A stretch of 64,000 bases of DNA, from the NCBI RefSeq assembly GCF_002931075.1, contig NZ_PSTQ01000001.1, forward strand, positions 682,001 through 746,000, in the 5' to 3' direction. The notes under the pieces were generated by a model. That model was not told the origin of the DNA. It was given only the letters and a program-made list of their open reading frames with translations, and did no database searches. Numbering within the stretch: the first letter of the stretch is position 1; each line of letters begins with the position of its first letter. This stretch comes from Pseudoclavibacter sp. AY1F1 (GTDB taxonomy: Bacteria > Actinomycetota > Actinomycetes > Actinomycetales > Microbacteriaceae). The translations under genes and the position numbers were made by a program. This document shows positions 11,504 to 20,749 of this stretch, one piece after another.

Positions 11504-12733
11504 TCAGCGTCCCTTCTTGCCGATGCCTCGGCGTGCGTGCGACTTGCCGTTCCAGTTCGGGTTCTCCCAGATAACCGTGCCGCCCTGCCCGAGGCCGACG
11601 CACATGGCGGTCAGGCCGAAGCGCACCTCAGGGTGCTCTTCGAATTGCTTCGCAAGCTGGGTCATGAGGCGAACGCCAGACGATGCGAGCGGGTGGCCGA
11701 TCGCGATCGCTCCGCCGTAGGGATTCACGGACGGGTCGTCGTCGTCGTCGATGCCGTAGTGGTCGAGGAACGAGAGCACCTGCACCGCAAACGCCTCGTT
11801 GAGCTCGAAAAGCCCGATGTCATCGATCGTCATGCCCGCCCTGGCGAGTGCCTTCTCCGTCGAGGGGACGGGGCCGAGGCCCATGACCTCAGGCTGTACT
11901 CCGGCGAACGCGAAGGTGACCATGCGCATCTTCGGCGTGAGACCGAATTCTTTGGCCGCGTCGCTCGAAGCGAGGATGGCTGCAGTAGCGCCGTCGTTGA
12001 GGCCGCTGGCGTTTCCGGCCGTCACCCGGCCGTGGGGGCGGAACGGGGTCTTGAGCGTGGAGAGCGTCTCCATGTTCGTCTCGGGACGGAGCGTCTCGTC
12101 GCGGGTTGCGAGACCCCAGCCTGCCTCTGACTCGATCGCGACCGGCACGAGGTCAGGTTGCAATTGGCCCTTGTCGTAGGCGGCCGCGGCCTTCTGCTGA
12201 CTGCGCATCGCGTAGCGGTCGCTGCGCTCCCTCGTGAGCTGCGGGAAGCGGTCGTGCAGACGTTCGGCGGTCTTGCCCATGTTCAGGGCATCGCCGCTGA
12301 CGAGCTGCTCGGCGACGAATCGCGGGTTCGGATCTGCACCGATTCCGAGCGGGTGCCTTCCCATGTGCTCGACCCCGCCTGCGATGGTCAGGTCGTACGC
12401 CCCGAAGCCGATGCCTGAACCCATGGTCGTCACCGCTGTCATCGCGCCGGCGCACATGCGGTCGATGGCCAGTCCCGGGACGGTATTGGGGAGTCCGGCG
12501 AGGATGGCCGTCGACCGACCGAGCGTCAGGCCCTGGTCACCCTGCTGAGTGGTCGCCGCGATGGCGACGTCGTCGTAGCGGTCGTGCGGGATCTGCGGAT
12601 TCCTGTCCAGAAGACCCTTGATCGCCTTGACCGCGAGGTCGTCGGCGCGGGTCTTCCAGTACATGCCCTTCTCGCCCGCGCGTCCGAAGGGGGTCCGAAC
12701 GCCGTCGATGAACAACACTTCTCGATTGGCCAC
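11504..12733 (-). CDS. fadA: Acetyl-CoA C-acyltransferase (thiolase)
   Basis: The protein has 409 residues. The thiolase catalytic set is present: nucleophilic Cys in IDRMCAGAMTAV, His in AIGHPLASSGVR, and the second Cys in MCVGLGQGG. It cleaves 3-ketoacyl-CoA in beta-oxidation, partnering the downstream multifunctional enzyme. A GTG at 12733 is preferred as start because GGAGG lies six bases before it; an in-frame ATG five codons upstream lacks a ribosome site. A TAGGAT hexamer at 12763-12768 (minus strand) may be the promoter -10 box. Confidence 0.94.
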   Translation of the reverse strand: MANREVLFIDGVRTPFGRAGEKGMYWKTRADDLAVKAIKGLLDRNPQIPHDRYDDVAIAATTQQGDQGLTLGRSTAILAGLPNTVPGLAIDRMCAGAMTAVTTMGSGIGFGAYDLTIAGGVEHMGRHPLGIGADPNPRFVAEQLVSGDALNMGKTAERLHDRFPQLTRERSDRYAMRSQQKAAAAYDKGQLQPDLVPVAIESEAGWGLATRDETLRPETNMETLSTLKTPFRPHGRVTAGNASGLNDGATAAILASSDAAKEFGLTPKMRMVTFAFAGVQPEVMGLGPVPSTEKALARAGMTIDDIGLFELNEAFAVQVLSFLDHYGIDDDDDPSVNPYGGAIAIGHPLASSGVRLMTQLAKQFEEHPEVRFGLTAMCVGLGQGGTVIWENPNWNGKSHARRGIGKKGR

Positions 12734-12808
12734 ACTGCCTCCAAGCATCTATTGACTCGGTCATCCTATGGAGGCCCGCCTGGTGAGATGCCAATGCGTC
12801 GTGTGAAG

Positions 12809-14035
12809 CTACGAACCCTCGTCGCTCGGGGCGGAAGTCAATTGGTCAGCTTCTACAAACGCAAGCGCAATTCCCTGTGCGACTTCGCTGGTCTGCCACG
12901 CGCGAGCGCCGAGTTCACGGAGGTGGTCGGCCACCGCCTCCGCTGATACGGGCTGGCGCGGCTTCCACGCTGTGCGTCGCAGATGCTCGGGTGTCAAGAG
13001 GTTCTCGACCGGCATCTGCAGGGACCCTGCGCGCGCGACAAGGAACTCACGAGCAAGCTTGAGGCGTCGATCTGCCTCTGGAGCGCGCTGCTCCCACTGG
13101 CGGTGGTGCGGCATACGGTCTGGGTCCCTCGGTGCCTGCGGCGGCAGCTCCTCAGTCGTGAGCCCGCGCTCGACGGCACCCCACCAGCGGTCAAGCTGCG
13201 TCCGCGAAGCGCGGCCGGTGAACTCCTTGAGACGGGCGAGCTCGCCTCGTGAGCGGGGCATCGCAGTCGCGACTGCCGCAAGGGCGCGGTCCGGGAAGAG
13301 GCGACCAGGCGCAGTATCCGTGCTCCTGGCCGCCTCGTCCCGCGAGAGCCAGAGTTCCCTGGCCACAGCAAGCGCCCTCGGGCTGCGCAACCTGCTGATG
13401 CCGCCGATCCGACGCCATGCGTCTGGTTTCTTGACGCCGAGCTCCCTCGTGAGGATGTCGGCGAACTCCTCCTTGGCTGCTTCGAGCTTTTCGGCTTCGA
13501 GCAGTTCCTGATTGAGCTGATCGCGCACGTCGACAAGCAACTCCACGTCGAGCGCGGCGTAGGCGAGCCAGGTCTCCGGGAGTGGCCGAGTGGACCAGTC
13601 AGCTGCAGAGTGCGCCTTCTCGAGCGCGATCCCGAGCAGGCGCTCGATGACGGCGCCGAGGCCAACACGCTCGTACCCGAGGAGCCGTGCCGCGAGCTCC
13701 GTGTCGAAGATGAGGCTCGGGTCGAGGTCGAGCTCTCGCAGACACGGGAGGTCCTGTGTGGCGGCGTGGAAGATCCATTCCTCACCACCGATCACCTCTT
13801 GCAGCCGCGCAAGCGAGCCCGTCGCGATCGGATCGATGAGGAGCGTGCCGCTCCCACGACGGAACAGTTGCACGAGGTACGCACGCTCCGAGTAGCGGTA
13901 GCCGGAAGCCCGCTCGGCGTCGACAGCCACTGGCCCCGTCCCTGCGGCGAGTCGCTCGAGGGCTTCCTGCAGCTGCGCTTCGGTCTCGATGACCTCCAGT
14001 CCGCCCGCTTTCAGGCGGTCCGCATCAAGCCCCAT
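12809..14035 (-). CDS. RNase D-like 3'-5' exonuclease with HRDC domain
   Basis: The protein has 408 residues. DEDD-type exonuclease motifs are visible: VDAERASGY (DxE), FHAATQDLPCL and the Exo III YAALDVELL (Tyr and Asp). An HRDC-like domain follows around residues 215-300. RNase D enzymes trim structured RNA 3' ends such as tRNA precursors. The start ATG has AGGAAGG upstream and overlaps the DUF3000 gene by 11 bp, so the two are coupled. In many actinobacteria this pair lies beside the beta-oxidation genes as here. Confidence 0.9.
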   Translation of the reverse strand: MGLDADRLKAGGLEVIETEAQLQEALERLAAGTGPVAVDAERASGYRYSERAYLVQLFRRGSGTLLIDPIATGSLARLQEVIGGEEWIFHAATQDLPCLRELDLDPSLIFDTELAARLLGYERVGLGAVIERLLGIALEKAHSAADWSTRPLPETWLAYAALDVELLVDVRDQLNQELLEAEKLEAAKEEFADILTRELGVKKPDAWRRIGGISRLRSPRALAVARELWLSRDEAARSTDTAPGRLFPDRALAAVATAMPRSRGELARLKEFTGRASRTQLDRWWGAVERGLTTEELPPQAPRDPDRMPHHRQWEQRAPEADRRLKLAREFLVARAGSLQMPVENLLTPEHLRRTAWKPRQPVSAEAVADHLRELGARAWQTSEVAQGIALAFVEADQLTSAPSDEGS

Positions 14036-14630
14036 CTTTCGCCTTCCTCAGGTGACGGAGTACCTCGACTCCGTCGTCGGCCTCACTCTCCGGCGGCATG
14101 CCGGCCAGGAGGCAGAGAAGCTCACCCCACGCTTCTGCGTGTGCGGCCAAGTCTGTCTCACGCGGAGTCCAGGATGCGCGGAGCTCGATCTGTGCACCCT
14201 CGCCCTGGTCTTCCAGCTCGCCGAAACCGCGACCATTAATCGTCGTCGCCGTGCCCGAGGGGTGCTCGAACGCTGCGCCTCGCGACTCGAGGGCATCCAT
14301 GAGCCACGACCACGCGACGGGTGCGAGGAAGGGGTCGACCCCGATCTCCGGTTCGAGTGGAGCCTGCGCGAAGCACACGACACGGAACGCGCCGCGCCAG
14401 GCTTCCGGCTCGCTCTCGTCGTGGAGGAGGATGAATCTACCTGTGCCGAGCTCTGAATCGCTGGCGTGGGCAGTTGGTCGCACGTCTCCGGAGAGAGCGA
14501 GCGATTCAGGGGCCAGGTTCGCTGGAGGTCGGATCTCGCTCACCGTGAGGGCAGAGCGGAACTCGGCCGCACGGACCGCCTCTACGGCGGCCTCGAACTC
14601 CGGGGCAGATCGATGCAACGGGACAACCAC
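14025..14630 (-). CDS. DUF3000 family protein
   Basis: This 201-residue soluble protein begins with a GTG (VVPLHRSAPEFEAAVEAVR) and carries the DUF3000 features SEIRPPANLAPESLALSGDV and VAWSWLMDAL. The function is unknown; the family sits upstream of the RNase D-like gene across actinobacteria. A TAGTCT hexamer on the minus strand (14637-14642) ends six bases before the start and no ribosome site is seen, so the mRNA is probably leaderless. Confidence 0.85.
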   Translation of the reverse strand: MVVPLHRSAPEFEAAVEAVRAAEFRSALTVSEIRPPANLAPESLALSGDVRPTAHASDSELGTGRFILLHDESEPEAWRGAFRVVCFAQAPLEPEIGVDPFLAPVAWSWLMDALESRGAAFEHPSGTATTINGRGFGELEDQGEGAQIELRASWTPRETDLAAHAEAWGELLCLLAGMPPESEADDGVEVLRHLRKAKDGA

Positions 14631-14731
14631 GCGACGAGACTAGGCCTGGCTGCAGGCAACGCAGATCAGGCGCGCCGTAGCGGAACACCGCTCGTTCGGC
14701 GTGTTCACGGGCGAGGTGCGGGATCATCTTC

Positions 14732-15916
14732 GTGATGTGTGCCGCCAGACGTGCCTCAGCCGCTCCGAGTTCGCCCGCTGCGAAGATCGTTGCGGCCACC
14801 GTCGGTGCACTCGCAGTCGGCCTCGGGGCGGTGGTTGCCACCGCCGCGACGATGATCGCGCGAGCCGTCGTCACTCCGCCTCGCCGCCGCAGGGACCCCG
14901 TTCGGCTCCTCGGCGTGGACAAGCAGGCTGGCACTGTCACCCTCGCGCGAACGCCTGAGACGACGGCACCCGGCCATTACAGCCTCGTCTTCGCGGCCGA
15001 GACGGGAAGGGCCAACGTCGGCGCGGTCGTGGGGGAGTCCGAGCGCACCGTGACACGGCGCTACTGGGGCGAACAGGGCGCACGGCTCGATCGGGTGAGA
15101 TCCGTGCGGCTTGCGTCAGCGCCTCAGCTCTGGGTTCGAGATCTCGATCTTCCCTGGCGTTGGATCGATGTGCAGACGCCGCTCGGGGCGATGCCGGCGT
15201 GGCTTATCCCCGCCGCGCAGGCAAGCGACTCCTGGGCGATCCACGTGCATGGTCGAGGAGCCGTTATGACCGAGCCACTTCGTGCCGTCCCGCTGTTCCG
15301 CGGACGCGGATGGAACTCGCTTGTTGTCAGCTACCGCAATGACGCGCTCGCGCCGCAGTCGCCGGATGGGAAGTTCGGACTCGGGGCCACCGAGTGGCGA
15401 GATGTCGAGTCAGCCATGGACTGGGCGGCATCCCGAGGGGCCAAGCGCATCATCCTCGTCGGGTGGTCGATGGGCGGTGGAACCGTCATGCAGGCCGCAT
15501 TCAACGCGCGGCACCGAGAACTCGTCGTCGGCATGTTTCTCGAATCACCGGCCCTGAGCTGGCGCGCGATCCTGCGCTACCAGGGAGCGGCGATGAAGCT
15601 TCCGCGCTTCGTGACCGGGCTCGGCATCTGGCTCATCGGCAGCCCGCTCGCGCGCCCGCTCCTCGGTCTTGAGGCGCCCATCCCGCTCGGCGAGCTCGAG
15701 ATCCCGGATCGGCTCACCGAGCTGAAGGTGCCCACCCTCTTATTCCACTCAAGTGGCGACACAGTAGTTCCGGTCGACGCGAGCCGAGAGGTCGCGCGTC
15801 GCCGCCCCGATCTCGTGACCTACAGGGAATTCGAGCGCGCACTGCACACCCGCCTCTGGAACGTGGACAGCGGCCGCTGGGAGCACTCGTTGGACGAGTG
15901 GCTCGCCAAGTTCTAG
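14732..15916 (+). CDS. Alpha/beta hydrolase, membrane-anchored
   Basis: The protein has 394 residues. An N-terminal hydrophobic segment (VAATVGALAVGLGAVVATAA) suggests a membrane anchor or signal. The hydrolase fold shows the nucleophile elbow GWSMGGG, an acid in SGDTVVPVD and a His in RALHTRLW. The substrate is unknown; esterase or peptidase activity is possible. The start could be the GTG at 14732 or the ATG just after it. Its stop shares the sequence CTAG with the stop of the convergent sufE, so the two genes overlap by four bases. Confidence 0.8.
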   Translation: MMCAARRASAAPSSPAAKIVAATVGALAVGLGAVVATAATMIARAVVTPPRRRRDPVRLLGVDKQAGTVTLARTPETTAPGHYSLVFAAETGRANVGAVVGESERTVTRRYWGEQGARLDRVRSVRLASAPQLWVRDLDLPWRWIDVQTPLGAMPAWLIPAAQASDSWAIHVHGRGAVMTEPLRAVPLFRGRGWNSLVVSYRNDALAPQSPDGKFGLGATEWRDVESAMDWAASRGAKRIILVGWSMGGGTVMQAAFNARHRELVVGMFLESPALSWRAILRYQGAAMKLPRFVTGLGIWLIGSPLARPLLGLEAPIPLGELEIPDRLTELKVPTLLFHSSGDTVVPVDASREVARRRPDLVTYREFERALHTRLWNVDSGRWEHSLDEWLAKF

Positions 15917-16374
15917 CGACCGCTGTCTTCCTCGGAGTGTGACGCGGCGGCGATCCGCTCGAGCAGCTGCCGCTTGGCCCGGGCCTGGAGGGCAACCATG
16001 CCGCTGCGTCGGAGCGGCGACACGAGGTCCGCGAGCCCCAGAACGCTCGGGAGGTCCTCTGGAAGCGACAGAAGCGCTTCGGGCTCGAGCCCGTCGACAC
16101 CCTGCACGAGTGCCGCTGCGAAGCCTCGGGTCATGGGCGCACCGGGAGGGACTGAGATGCGCAACCGGATGCGCGCATCCGGTGTGAGGGCAGCCTCGAA
16201 GTAGACGGGTGATTGGCACTCGATCACGCGCTCGAACTCAGCCACATTTTCAAGGTCGACTGCGGGAAGCTCGGCACCGATCTCCGACAGGAGCTCAAGG
16301 CGGTCTCTCGGCGACACCTCGAGGAGTTCCTCGCGAAGGAGTTCGAGCGATGCGGGCAGCGTGACGTCGTGCAT
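15913..16374 (-). CDS. sufE: SufE family sulfur-acceptor protein
   Basis: The 153-residue protein has the SufE pattern: EFERVIECQSPVYFEAAL with the conserved Cys that accepts sulfur from SufS, then GAPMTRGFAAALVQGVDG. It takes part in Fe-S cluster assembly in the cytoplasm. The start ATG at 16374 is used because the family begins there; a TACCGT hexamer (16381-16386, minus strand) lies six bases upstream and no ribosome site is present, which suggests a leaderless mRNA. It is divergent from zapE. Confidence 0.9.
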   Translation of the reverse strand: MHDVTLPASLELLREELLEVSPRDRLELLSEIGAELPAVDLENVAEFERVIECQSPVYFEAALTPDARIRLRISVPPGAPMTRGFAAALVQGVDGLEPEALLSLPEDLPSVLGLADLVSPLRRSGMVALQARAKRQLLERIAAASHSEEDSGR

Positions 16375-16481
16375 GGGACAACGGTACCGGCCGGAATCCT
16401 CGCGACACTCGAGGGAGCGCCTGACGGTAGGATTTGGGAAGCCCGTTCTGGGCATCTGTCACTGGAAAGTACGAGGACTCC

Positions 16482-17528
16482 GTGGGCGAAGGCCGCTTGC
16501 TGCACTTGACCGAACTCTCACCGACCGTCACGGCGGCAGAGATGGTGAAGGACCTCGTGCCTCCTCGGCAGTTCGACGCTGCACAGTTCGCCACCTACCG
16601 ACCAGACCCCGAGTACCCCTCGCAGGCCGCAGCCGTCGAGGCGGGGGAGCGTTTCGCAGGAGTGAAAGCCGCCGCGAATCCAGGCAGCAAAGGCCTGTTC
16701 GGGTTCCGCAAGAAGGCTCCGCCGGTGAAGCCCGGCATCTATCTCGATGGTGGATTCGGAGTCGGCAAGACGCACCTGCTCGCTTCCATCTGGCACGCGC
16801 ATCCGGGGCGGAAGTACTTCGGCACCTTCATCGAGTACACGGCACTTGTCGGTGCTCTCGGCTACGCGGAGGCCGTCCGCTCGCTCAAGGGCACCAGCCT
16901 CATCGCCATCGATGAGTTCGAGCTGGACGATCCGGGCGACACGATGGTCATGTCGCGCCTCCTCGGGGAGCTCGTGGACTCCGGCACGAGCATCGCCGCG
17001 ACGAGCAATACTCCGCCGAACGCGCTTGGCGAGGGGCGCTTCGCGGCGTCCGACTTCCTGCGAGAGATCACGAAACTCGCCGGCGTCTTCGACACTCTCC
17101 GCATCGACGGCACCGATTATCGTCGCCGCGACATGTCCGGTCACGCGGCCGTGACGCCGCAAGAACGTCTCCGTGGGCTTGCGGATGAGGCAGTCGCCGA
17201 CGGCAAGACCGTTGCCGACGACGGCTTCGACGATCTCGTGCAGCACCTCGCGACCGTGCACCCGTCGAAGTACGTGCGGCTCGTCGAGGACGTCGACCTG
17301 CTTGTGCTCCGCGACGTGCACGAGCTCACCGATCAGGCAGAGGCGCTCCGCTTCGTCGCATTCATCGACCGCGTATACGACGCGCAGATCCCGATCGCGG
17401 CGTCAGGGCTCGCGCTCGACCAGATCTTCGGCGGCGGCATGCTCGATGGCGGCTACCGGAAGAAGTACCTGCGCTGCGTCTCGCGCCTGATCGCCTCGAC
17501 GGCGCAGGAGCAGACCGCCTCGGTCTGA
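16482..17528 (+). CDS. zapE: Cell division protein ZapE (AFG1-like ATPase)
   Basis: The 348-residue P-loop ATPase has Walker A in GGFGVGKTHLLAS, Walker B in LIAIDEFELDD, and SIAATSNTPPN (sensor region). This is the AFG1/ZapE family, which acts at the division ring in E. coli. The start GTG at 16482 has GAGGA at 16473-16477; a TAGGAT hexamer at 16428-16433 would place transcription start near 16440, excluding upstream start codons. sufE-zapE divergence is common in actinobacteria. Confidence 0.9.
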   Translation: MGEGRLLHLTELSPTVTAAEMVKDLVPPRQFDAAQFATYRPDPEYPSQAAAVEAGERFAGVKAAANPGSKGLFGFRKKAPPVKPGIYLDGGFGVGKTHLLASIWHAHPGRKYFGTFIEYTALVGALGYAEAVRSLKGTSLIAIDEFELDDPGDTMVMSRLLGELVDSGTSIAATSNTPPNALGEGRFAASDFLREITKLAGVFDTLRIDGTDYRRRDMSGHAAVTPQERLRGLADEAVADGKTVADDGFDDLVQHLATVHPSKYVRLVEDVDLLVLRDVHELTDQAEALRFVAFIDRVYDAQIPIAASGLALDQIFGGGMLDGGYRKKYLRCVSRLIASTAQEQTASV

Positions 17529-17538
17529 GTACCTCGGG

Positions 17539-17566
17539 CTGAGCACCGCCGCCTGAGCACCGCCGC
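17539..17566. repeat. 14-bp tandem duplication after zapE
   Basis: CTGAGCACCGCCGC occurs twice head to tail, 10 bp after the zapE stop. The rest of the 220-bp gap before amt shows no gene. Confidence 0.8.
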
Positions 17567-17748
17567 CGAGCGCGATTCGGCCGTTCCCGACACAGACTCG
17601 TAACACGCCGCGCCACTCCGAAACATGATGGAAACGGCACCGCCCCATCAGCGACACGCGCCCCCAGCAGACTCATTGCATCTCCCCACCTCGTGTCACG
17701 ACGACGCGTCCTCCAGGCCGCAGCACGGGTGGCGAAAGCGAGGATGCA

Positions 17749-18981
17749 ATGGATACCGGTGGAACCGCGTGGCTGATGATCAGCGCAGCGCTTGTGCTCT
17801 TCATGACACCAGGACTCGCCCTCTTCTACGGCGGCATGGTCAAGGAAAAGAGCGTCGTGAGCATGATGATGCTCTCCTTCGGGGCGCTCGGCCTCGTCGC
17901 GGTCCTGTGGATCCTCTACGGCTACAACATGTCCGCCGTCTCCGGCGACTCCTTCTTCCAGTTCGCGGGCGACCCGTTCTCTGACTTCGCGCTGACCAAC
18001 CTCATTCAGGACAGCAACGCGACGGCTAGCGCCGCGTACGGCGGCACGTTCGCCATCATCACGACGGCCCTCATCTCGGGTGCGATCGCCGACCGTGCCA
18101 AGTTCGGTTCTTGGATGCTCTTCGCCGGTATCTTCGCCACCTTCGTGTATTTCCCCGTCGCAGCATGGGTCTGGGGCGGCGGCTGGATCATGCAGCTCGG
18201 CTCGCAGCTCGGCTTCGAGGGCGTCGAGGTCATTGACTACGCCGGTGGCACGGCAGTGCACATCAACGCGGGTGCCGCTGCACTCGCGCTGGCCCTCGTT
18301 CTCGGCAAGCGTGTTGGCTTCGCCAAGGGCATCACGCAGCCCCACAACGTTCCCCTTGTGCTTCTCGGTACCGCGATCCTCTGGTTCGGCTGGTTCGGGT
18401 TCAACGTCGGTGCAGCCTGGGGCGACCTCGGCGGCACGGAGTTCCCCGGTCCCGGTCTGCTCTTCATCAACACGATCGCCGCCCCAGCCGCCGGTATCCT
18501 CGGCTGGATCATCGTCGAGAAGCTGCGCAACGGCAAGGCGACCTCGATCGGCGCGGCTTCCGGTGCGATCGCCGGTCTTGTTGCCATCACTCCCGCTTGC
18601 GCCGTCTTGACGCCAGGCTGGGCGCTGCTCCTCGGCTTCGTCTCCGGTGTGCTCTGTGCCTTCGCCATCGAGCTCAAGTTCAAGCTCGGCTTCGACGACT
18701 CACTCGACGTCGTCGGCCTGCACCTCGTCGGCGGCCTCGTCGGCTCCATCTGGCCCGGGCTCTTCGCCTTCGACACCGGTCTCTTCACCGGTGGCGGATT
18801 CGAGCAGCTCATCGTGCAGCTCATCGCTTCCCTCGGAGTTCTCCTCTACTCGTTCGCCGTGAGCTTCCTCGTGGCTTGGGTCATCCAGAAGACCATCGGT
18901 TTCCGGGTGCGCCACGAGGACGAAGTGGCCGGCGTCGACGTGGTCGTGCACGGCGAGACCGGCTACGCGCTGTCCCGCTGA
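17749..18981 (+). CDS. amt: Ammonium transporter (Amt/MEP/Rh family)
   Basis: The 410-residue protein has about 11 transmembrane helices. Family signatures are MTPGLALFYGGMV near the N-terminus, DYAGGTAVHINAGAAAL (conserved His of the pore) and DVVGLHLVGGLVGSIW (second pore His). It conducts ammonium or ammonia across the membrane. AGGA lies just before the ATG. No glnK or glnD follows, so the gene stands alone and is closed by a hairpin. Confidence 0.95.
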   Translation: MDTGGTAWLMISAALVLFMTPGLALFYGGMVKEKSVVSMMMLSFGALGLVAVLWILYGYNMSAVSGDSFFQFAGDPFSDFALTNLIQDSNATASAAYGGTFAIITTALISGAIADRAKFGSWMLFAGIFATFVYFPVAAWVWGGGWIMQLGSQLGFEGVEVIDYAGGTAVHINAGAAALALALVLGKRVGFAKGITQPHNVPLVLLGTAILWFGWFGFNVGAAWGDLGGTEFPGPGLLFINTIAAPAAGILGWIIVEKLRNGKATSIGAASGAIAGLVAITPACAVLTPGWALLLGFVSGVLCAFAIELKFKLGFDDSLDVVGLHLVGGLVGSIWPGLFAFDTGLFTGGGFEQLIVQLIASLGVLLYSFAVSFLVAWVIQKTIGFRVRHEDEVAGVDVVVHGETGYALSR

Positions 18982-18997
18982 TCACGCGGACGGCCTT

Positions 18998-19040
18998 CGG
19001 GGGCCGTGTATCCACTCCGGTGGATGCACGGCCCCCGTTC
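18998..19040 (+). terminator. Terminator hairpin after amt
   Basis: CGGGGGCCGTG and CACGGCCCCCG form an 11-bp stem extended by an inner ATCCAC/GTGGAT stem. The T-run is weak (TTCTC). Confidence 0.7.
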
Positions 19041-19113
19041 TCGTCTGCCGCTCCCGGCCCTGCTCGGCGGGCCCGCCCAGTCCTGTCGGCCGTCGACCCG
19101 GTACGGTTGAGCC

Positions 19114-19614
19114 ATGAGCGCACCCGTGATCGCAGCCATTGTCGCCGTGGTCCTCGCCATCGTAGGAATCATCGGAATCATCGTCCCGGTACTGCCCGGC
19201 AGCATCACGATCGTCATAGGGTTCCTCGTGTGGGCGATCTTCGCGGGCAGCTGGCCCGTGTGGGTGGCATTCGGGATCGGCGCCGCGCTCCTCATCACCG
19301 GCATGATCATCGGCTGGGTGCTCACGGGACGAGGCCTCCGCAAGAAGCAGGTCCCGAATCGCTCGGTTCTCATCGGGCTCGGTGTCGGAATCGTCGGGCT
19401 CTTCGTGCTTCCGGCGTTCGGGCTTCCGATCGGCTTCGCGGTGGGACTTGTCGCATCCGAGTACTACCGAGTCCGAGAGTTCCGTGCCGCGCTCGACTCG
19501 AGCTGGACGGCGGTCAAGGCCCTGGGTCTCGGCATGGTGATCGAGCTCATGTGCGCGATCGTCGCCACCACGCTCCTCGCTCTCTCCATCTTCGTGCACT
19601 TCGTCTGGCTCTGA
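19114..19614 (+). CDS. DUF456 family membrane protein
   Basis: The 166-residue protein has five or six hydrophobic segments rich in Gly, with the repeated pattern IVGIIGIIVPVLPGSI and VGIVGLFVLPAFGLPIGF that marks the DUF456 family. The function is unknown. No ribosome site is seen; TACGGT at 19102-19107 ends six bases before the ATG, so a leaderless mRNA is likely. Confidence 0.85.
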   Translation: MSAPVIAAIVAVVLAIVGIIGIIVPVLPGSITIVIGFLVWAIFAGSWPVWVAFGIGAALLITGMIIGWVLTGRGLRKKQVPNRSVLIGLGVGIVGLFVLPAFGLPIGFAVGLVASEYYRVREFRAALDSSWTAVKALGLGMVIELMCAIVATTLLALSIFVHFVWL

Positions 19615-19724
19615 GTTTCCTGAGCCCCTGGGCAGTTCTGACTTCGACTTTGGCCAGGATCGTCTTACCCTGGGAAGAGCTGTGCGCTTCAGCGCGTCCC
19701 CGCAGCACGTCTTAGAGGAGCCGG

Positions 19725-20597
19725 ATGTCGAACGGTGAGACCTCGAACGCCATTCTGGCGTTCGTCAAGAAACGCCCTGGTGAGCTCGCCGCCGCGACGA
19801 TGAGCGTCATCGCCGTCGGCGCCGTCGTTGCTGCCCTGACGGTCACCAGCGGCCACGGGGGCGACGTCGCAGCTCCCGTCGAGACTATCGCTGTTCCTGA
19901 GACGACGACCGCGACCGCGACCGCGAGCTCAAGTGACGTCGTCAACCTGCACATGCTCGCCCAGCCGCTCGCGAGCCTGCCGGCCGAGCGCGTCGGAACC
20001 GCGGAGAAGACGGCGCTCGAAAACGCCCTCCGCGAGGTCAAGGACGCACTGAGCGCGACGTCATCCGAGTCGGATGCGCTCCAGACCTCGTACACCGCTC
20101 TGCAGAATGCGGTCGGCGGGATGGCGACGAGCACCCTCTCACTCGGACGCGAGCACCGCCTTCAGGTCACTCTCGCGGCCGCGGACATCCTGACCGCCTA
20201 CGACGCGGCCCTCATCGAGCTGGCCGATGCCGGCGACGACCGAGAGCGCACAGTCGGCATCTCCACGGTGGTGCGTCAGGCGACGGCCGCGCAGAGCTCG
20301 CACACTGCCGCGGTGGACTCGCAGCAAGACGACGACAGCCCCCTGCCCGAGCAGCCGGTCGATAACGCAGGCGATGGTGGGTCGACGCAGGCGCCTGAGC
20401 CATCGACGCCGGTCCCGCCCGCGATGACGGGCCAGCCGGTCCCAGACGGCTCTGGCGGCGCGGCGCCGACGCAGCCTGGTGAGACGTCGCCGCCGACGCA
20501 GCCTCCCGTTCCGGAGCCGACTGACGAGCCGACCGACCCGCAGCCGACGGGGGAGCCGACCCCTTCTGAAGGTTCGGGCAGCGACTCAGGTACCTGA
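19725..20597 (+). CDS. Membrane-anchored extracellular protein of unknown function
   Basis: The 290-residue protein has a short cytoplasmic start, one transmembrane helix (residues 22-43, AATMSVIAVGAVVAALTVTS), a helical extracellular part (residues 65-190) rich in Ala and Glu, and a long Pro/Thr/Glu-rich tail that ends without a sorting signal. AGAGGAG precedes the ATG. I do not recognise the family. A coiled-coil-like cell-envelope protein is possible. A strong terminator follows. Confidence 0.7.
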   Translation: MSNGETSNAILAFVKKRPGELAAATMSVIAVGAVVAALTVTSGHGGDVAAPVETIAVPETTTATATASSSDVVNLHMLAQPLASLPAERVGTAEKTALENALREVKDALSATSSESDALQTSYTALQNAVGGMATSTLSLGREHRLQVTLAAADILTAYDAALIELADAGDDRERTVGISTVVRQATAAQSSHTAAVDSQQDDDSPLPEQPVDNAGDGGSTQAPEPSTPVPPAMTGQPVPDGSGGAAPTQPGETSPPTQPPVPEPTDEPTDPQPTGEPTPSEGSGSDSGT

Positions 20598-20623
20598 CGA
20601 CCGGGCATGGCCCGAACGCAGAT

Positions 20624-20665
20624 GACCAGCCGTGGTGCGCTTGCGCACCACGGCTGGTCTCTATT
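20624..20665 (+). terminator. Terminator, probably bidirectional
   Basis: A 17-bp perfect stem with arm GACCAGCCGTGGTGCGC, a TT turn, and CTATTTAT after it. It lies between two convergent genes. Confidence 0.9.
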
Positions 20666-20749
20666 TATCCGAATTTATCCGAGGCGAGTCGGGTACTCCG
20701 GGCGAGCCTTCTACTCCGGGTGAGTCTGGGCTCGCTCCGCGGGATCAGC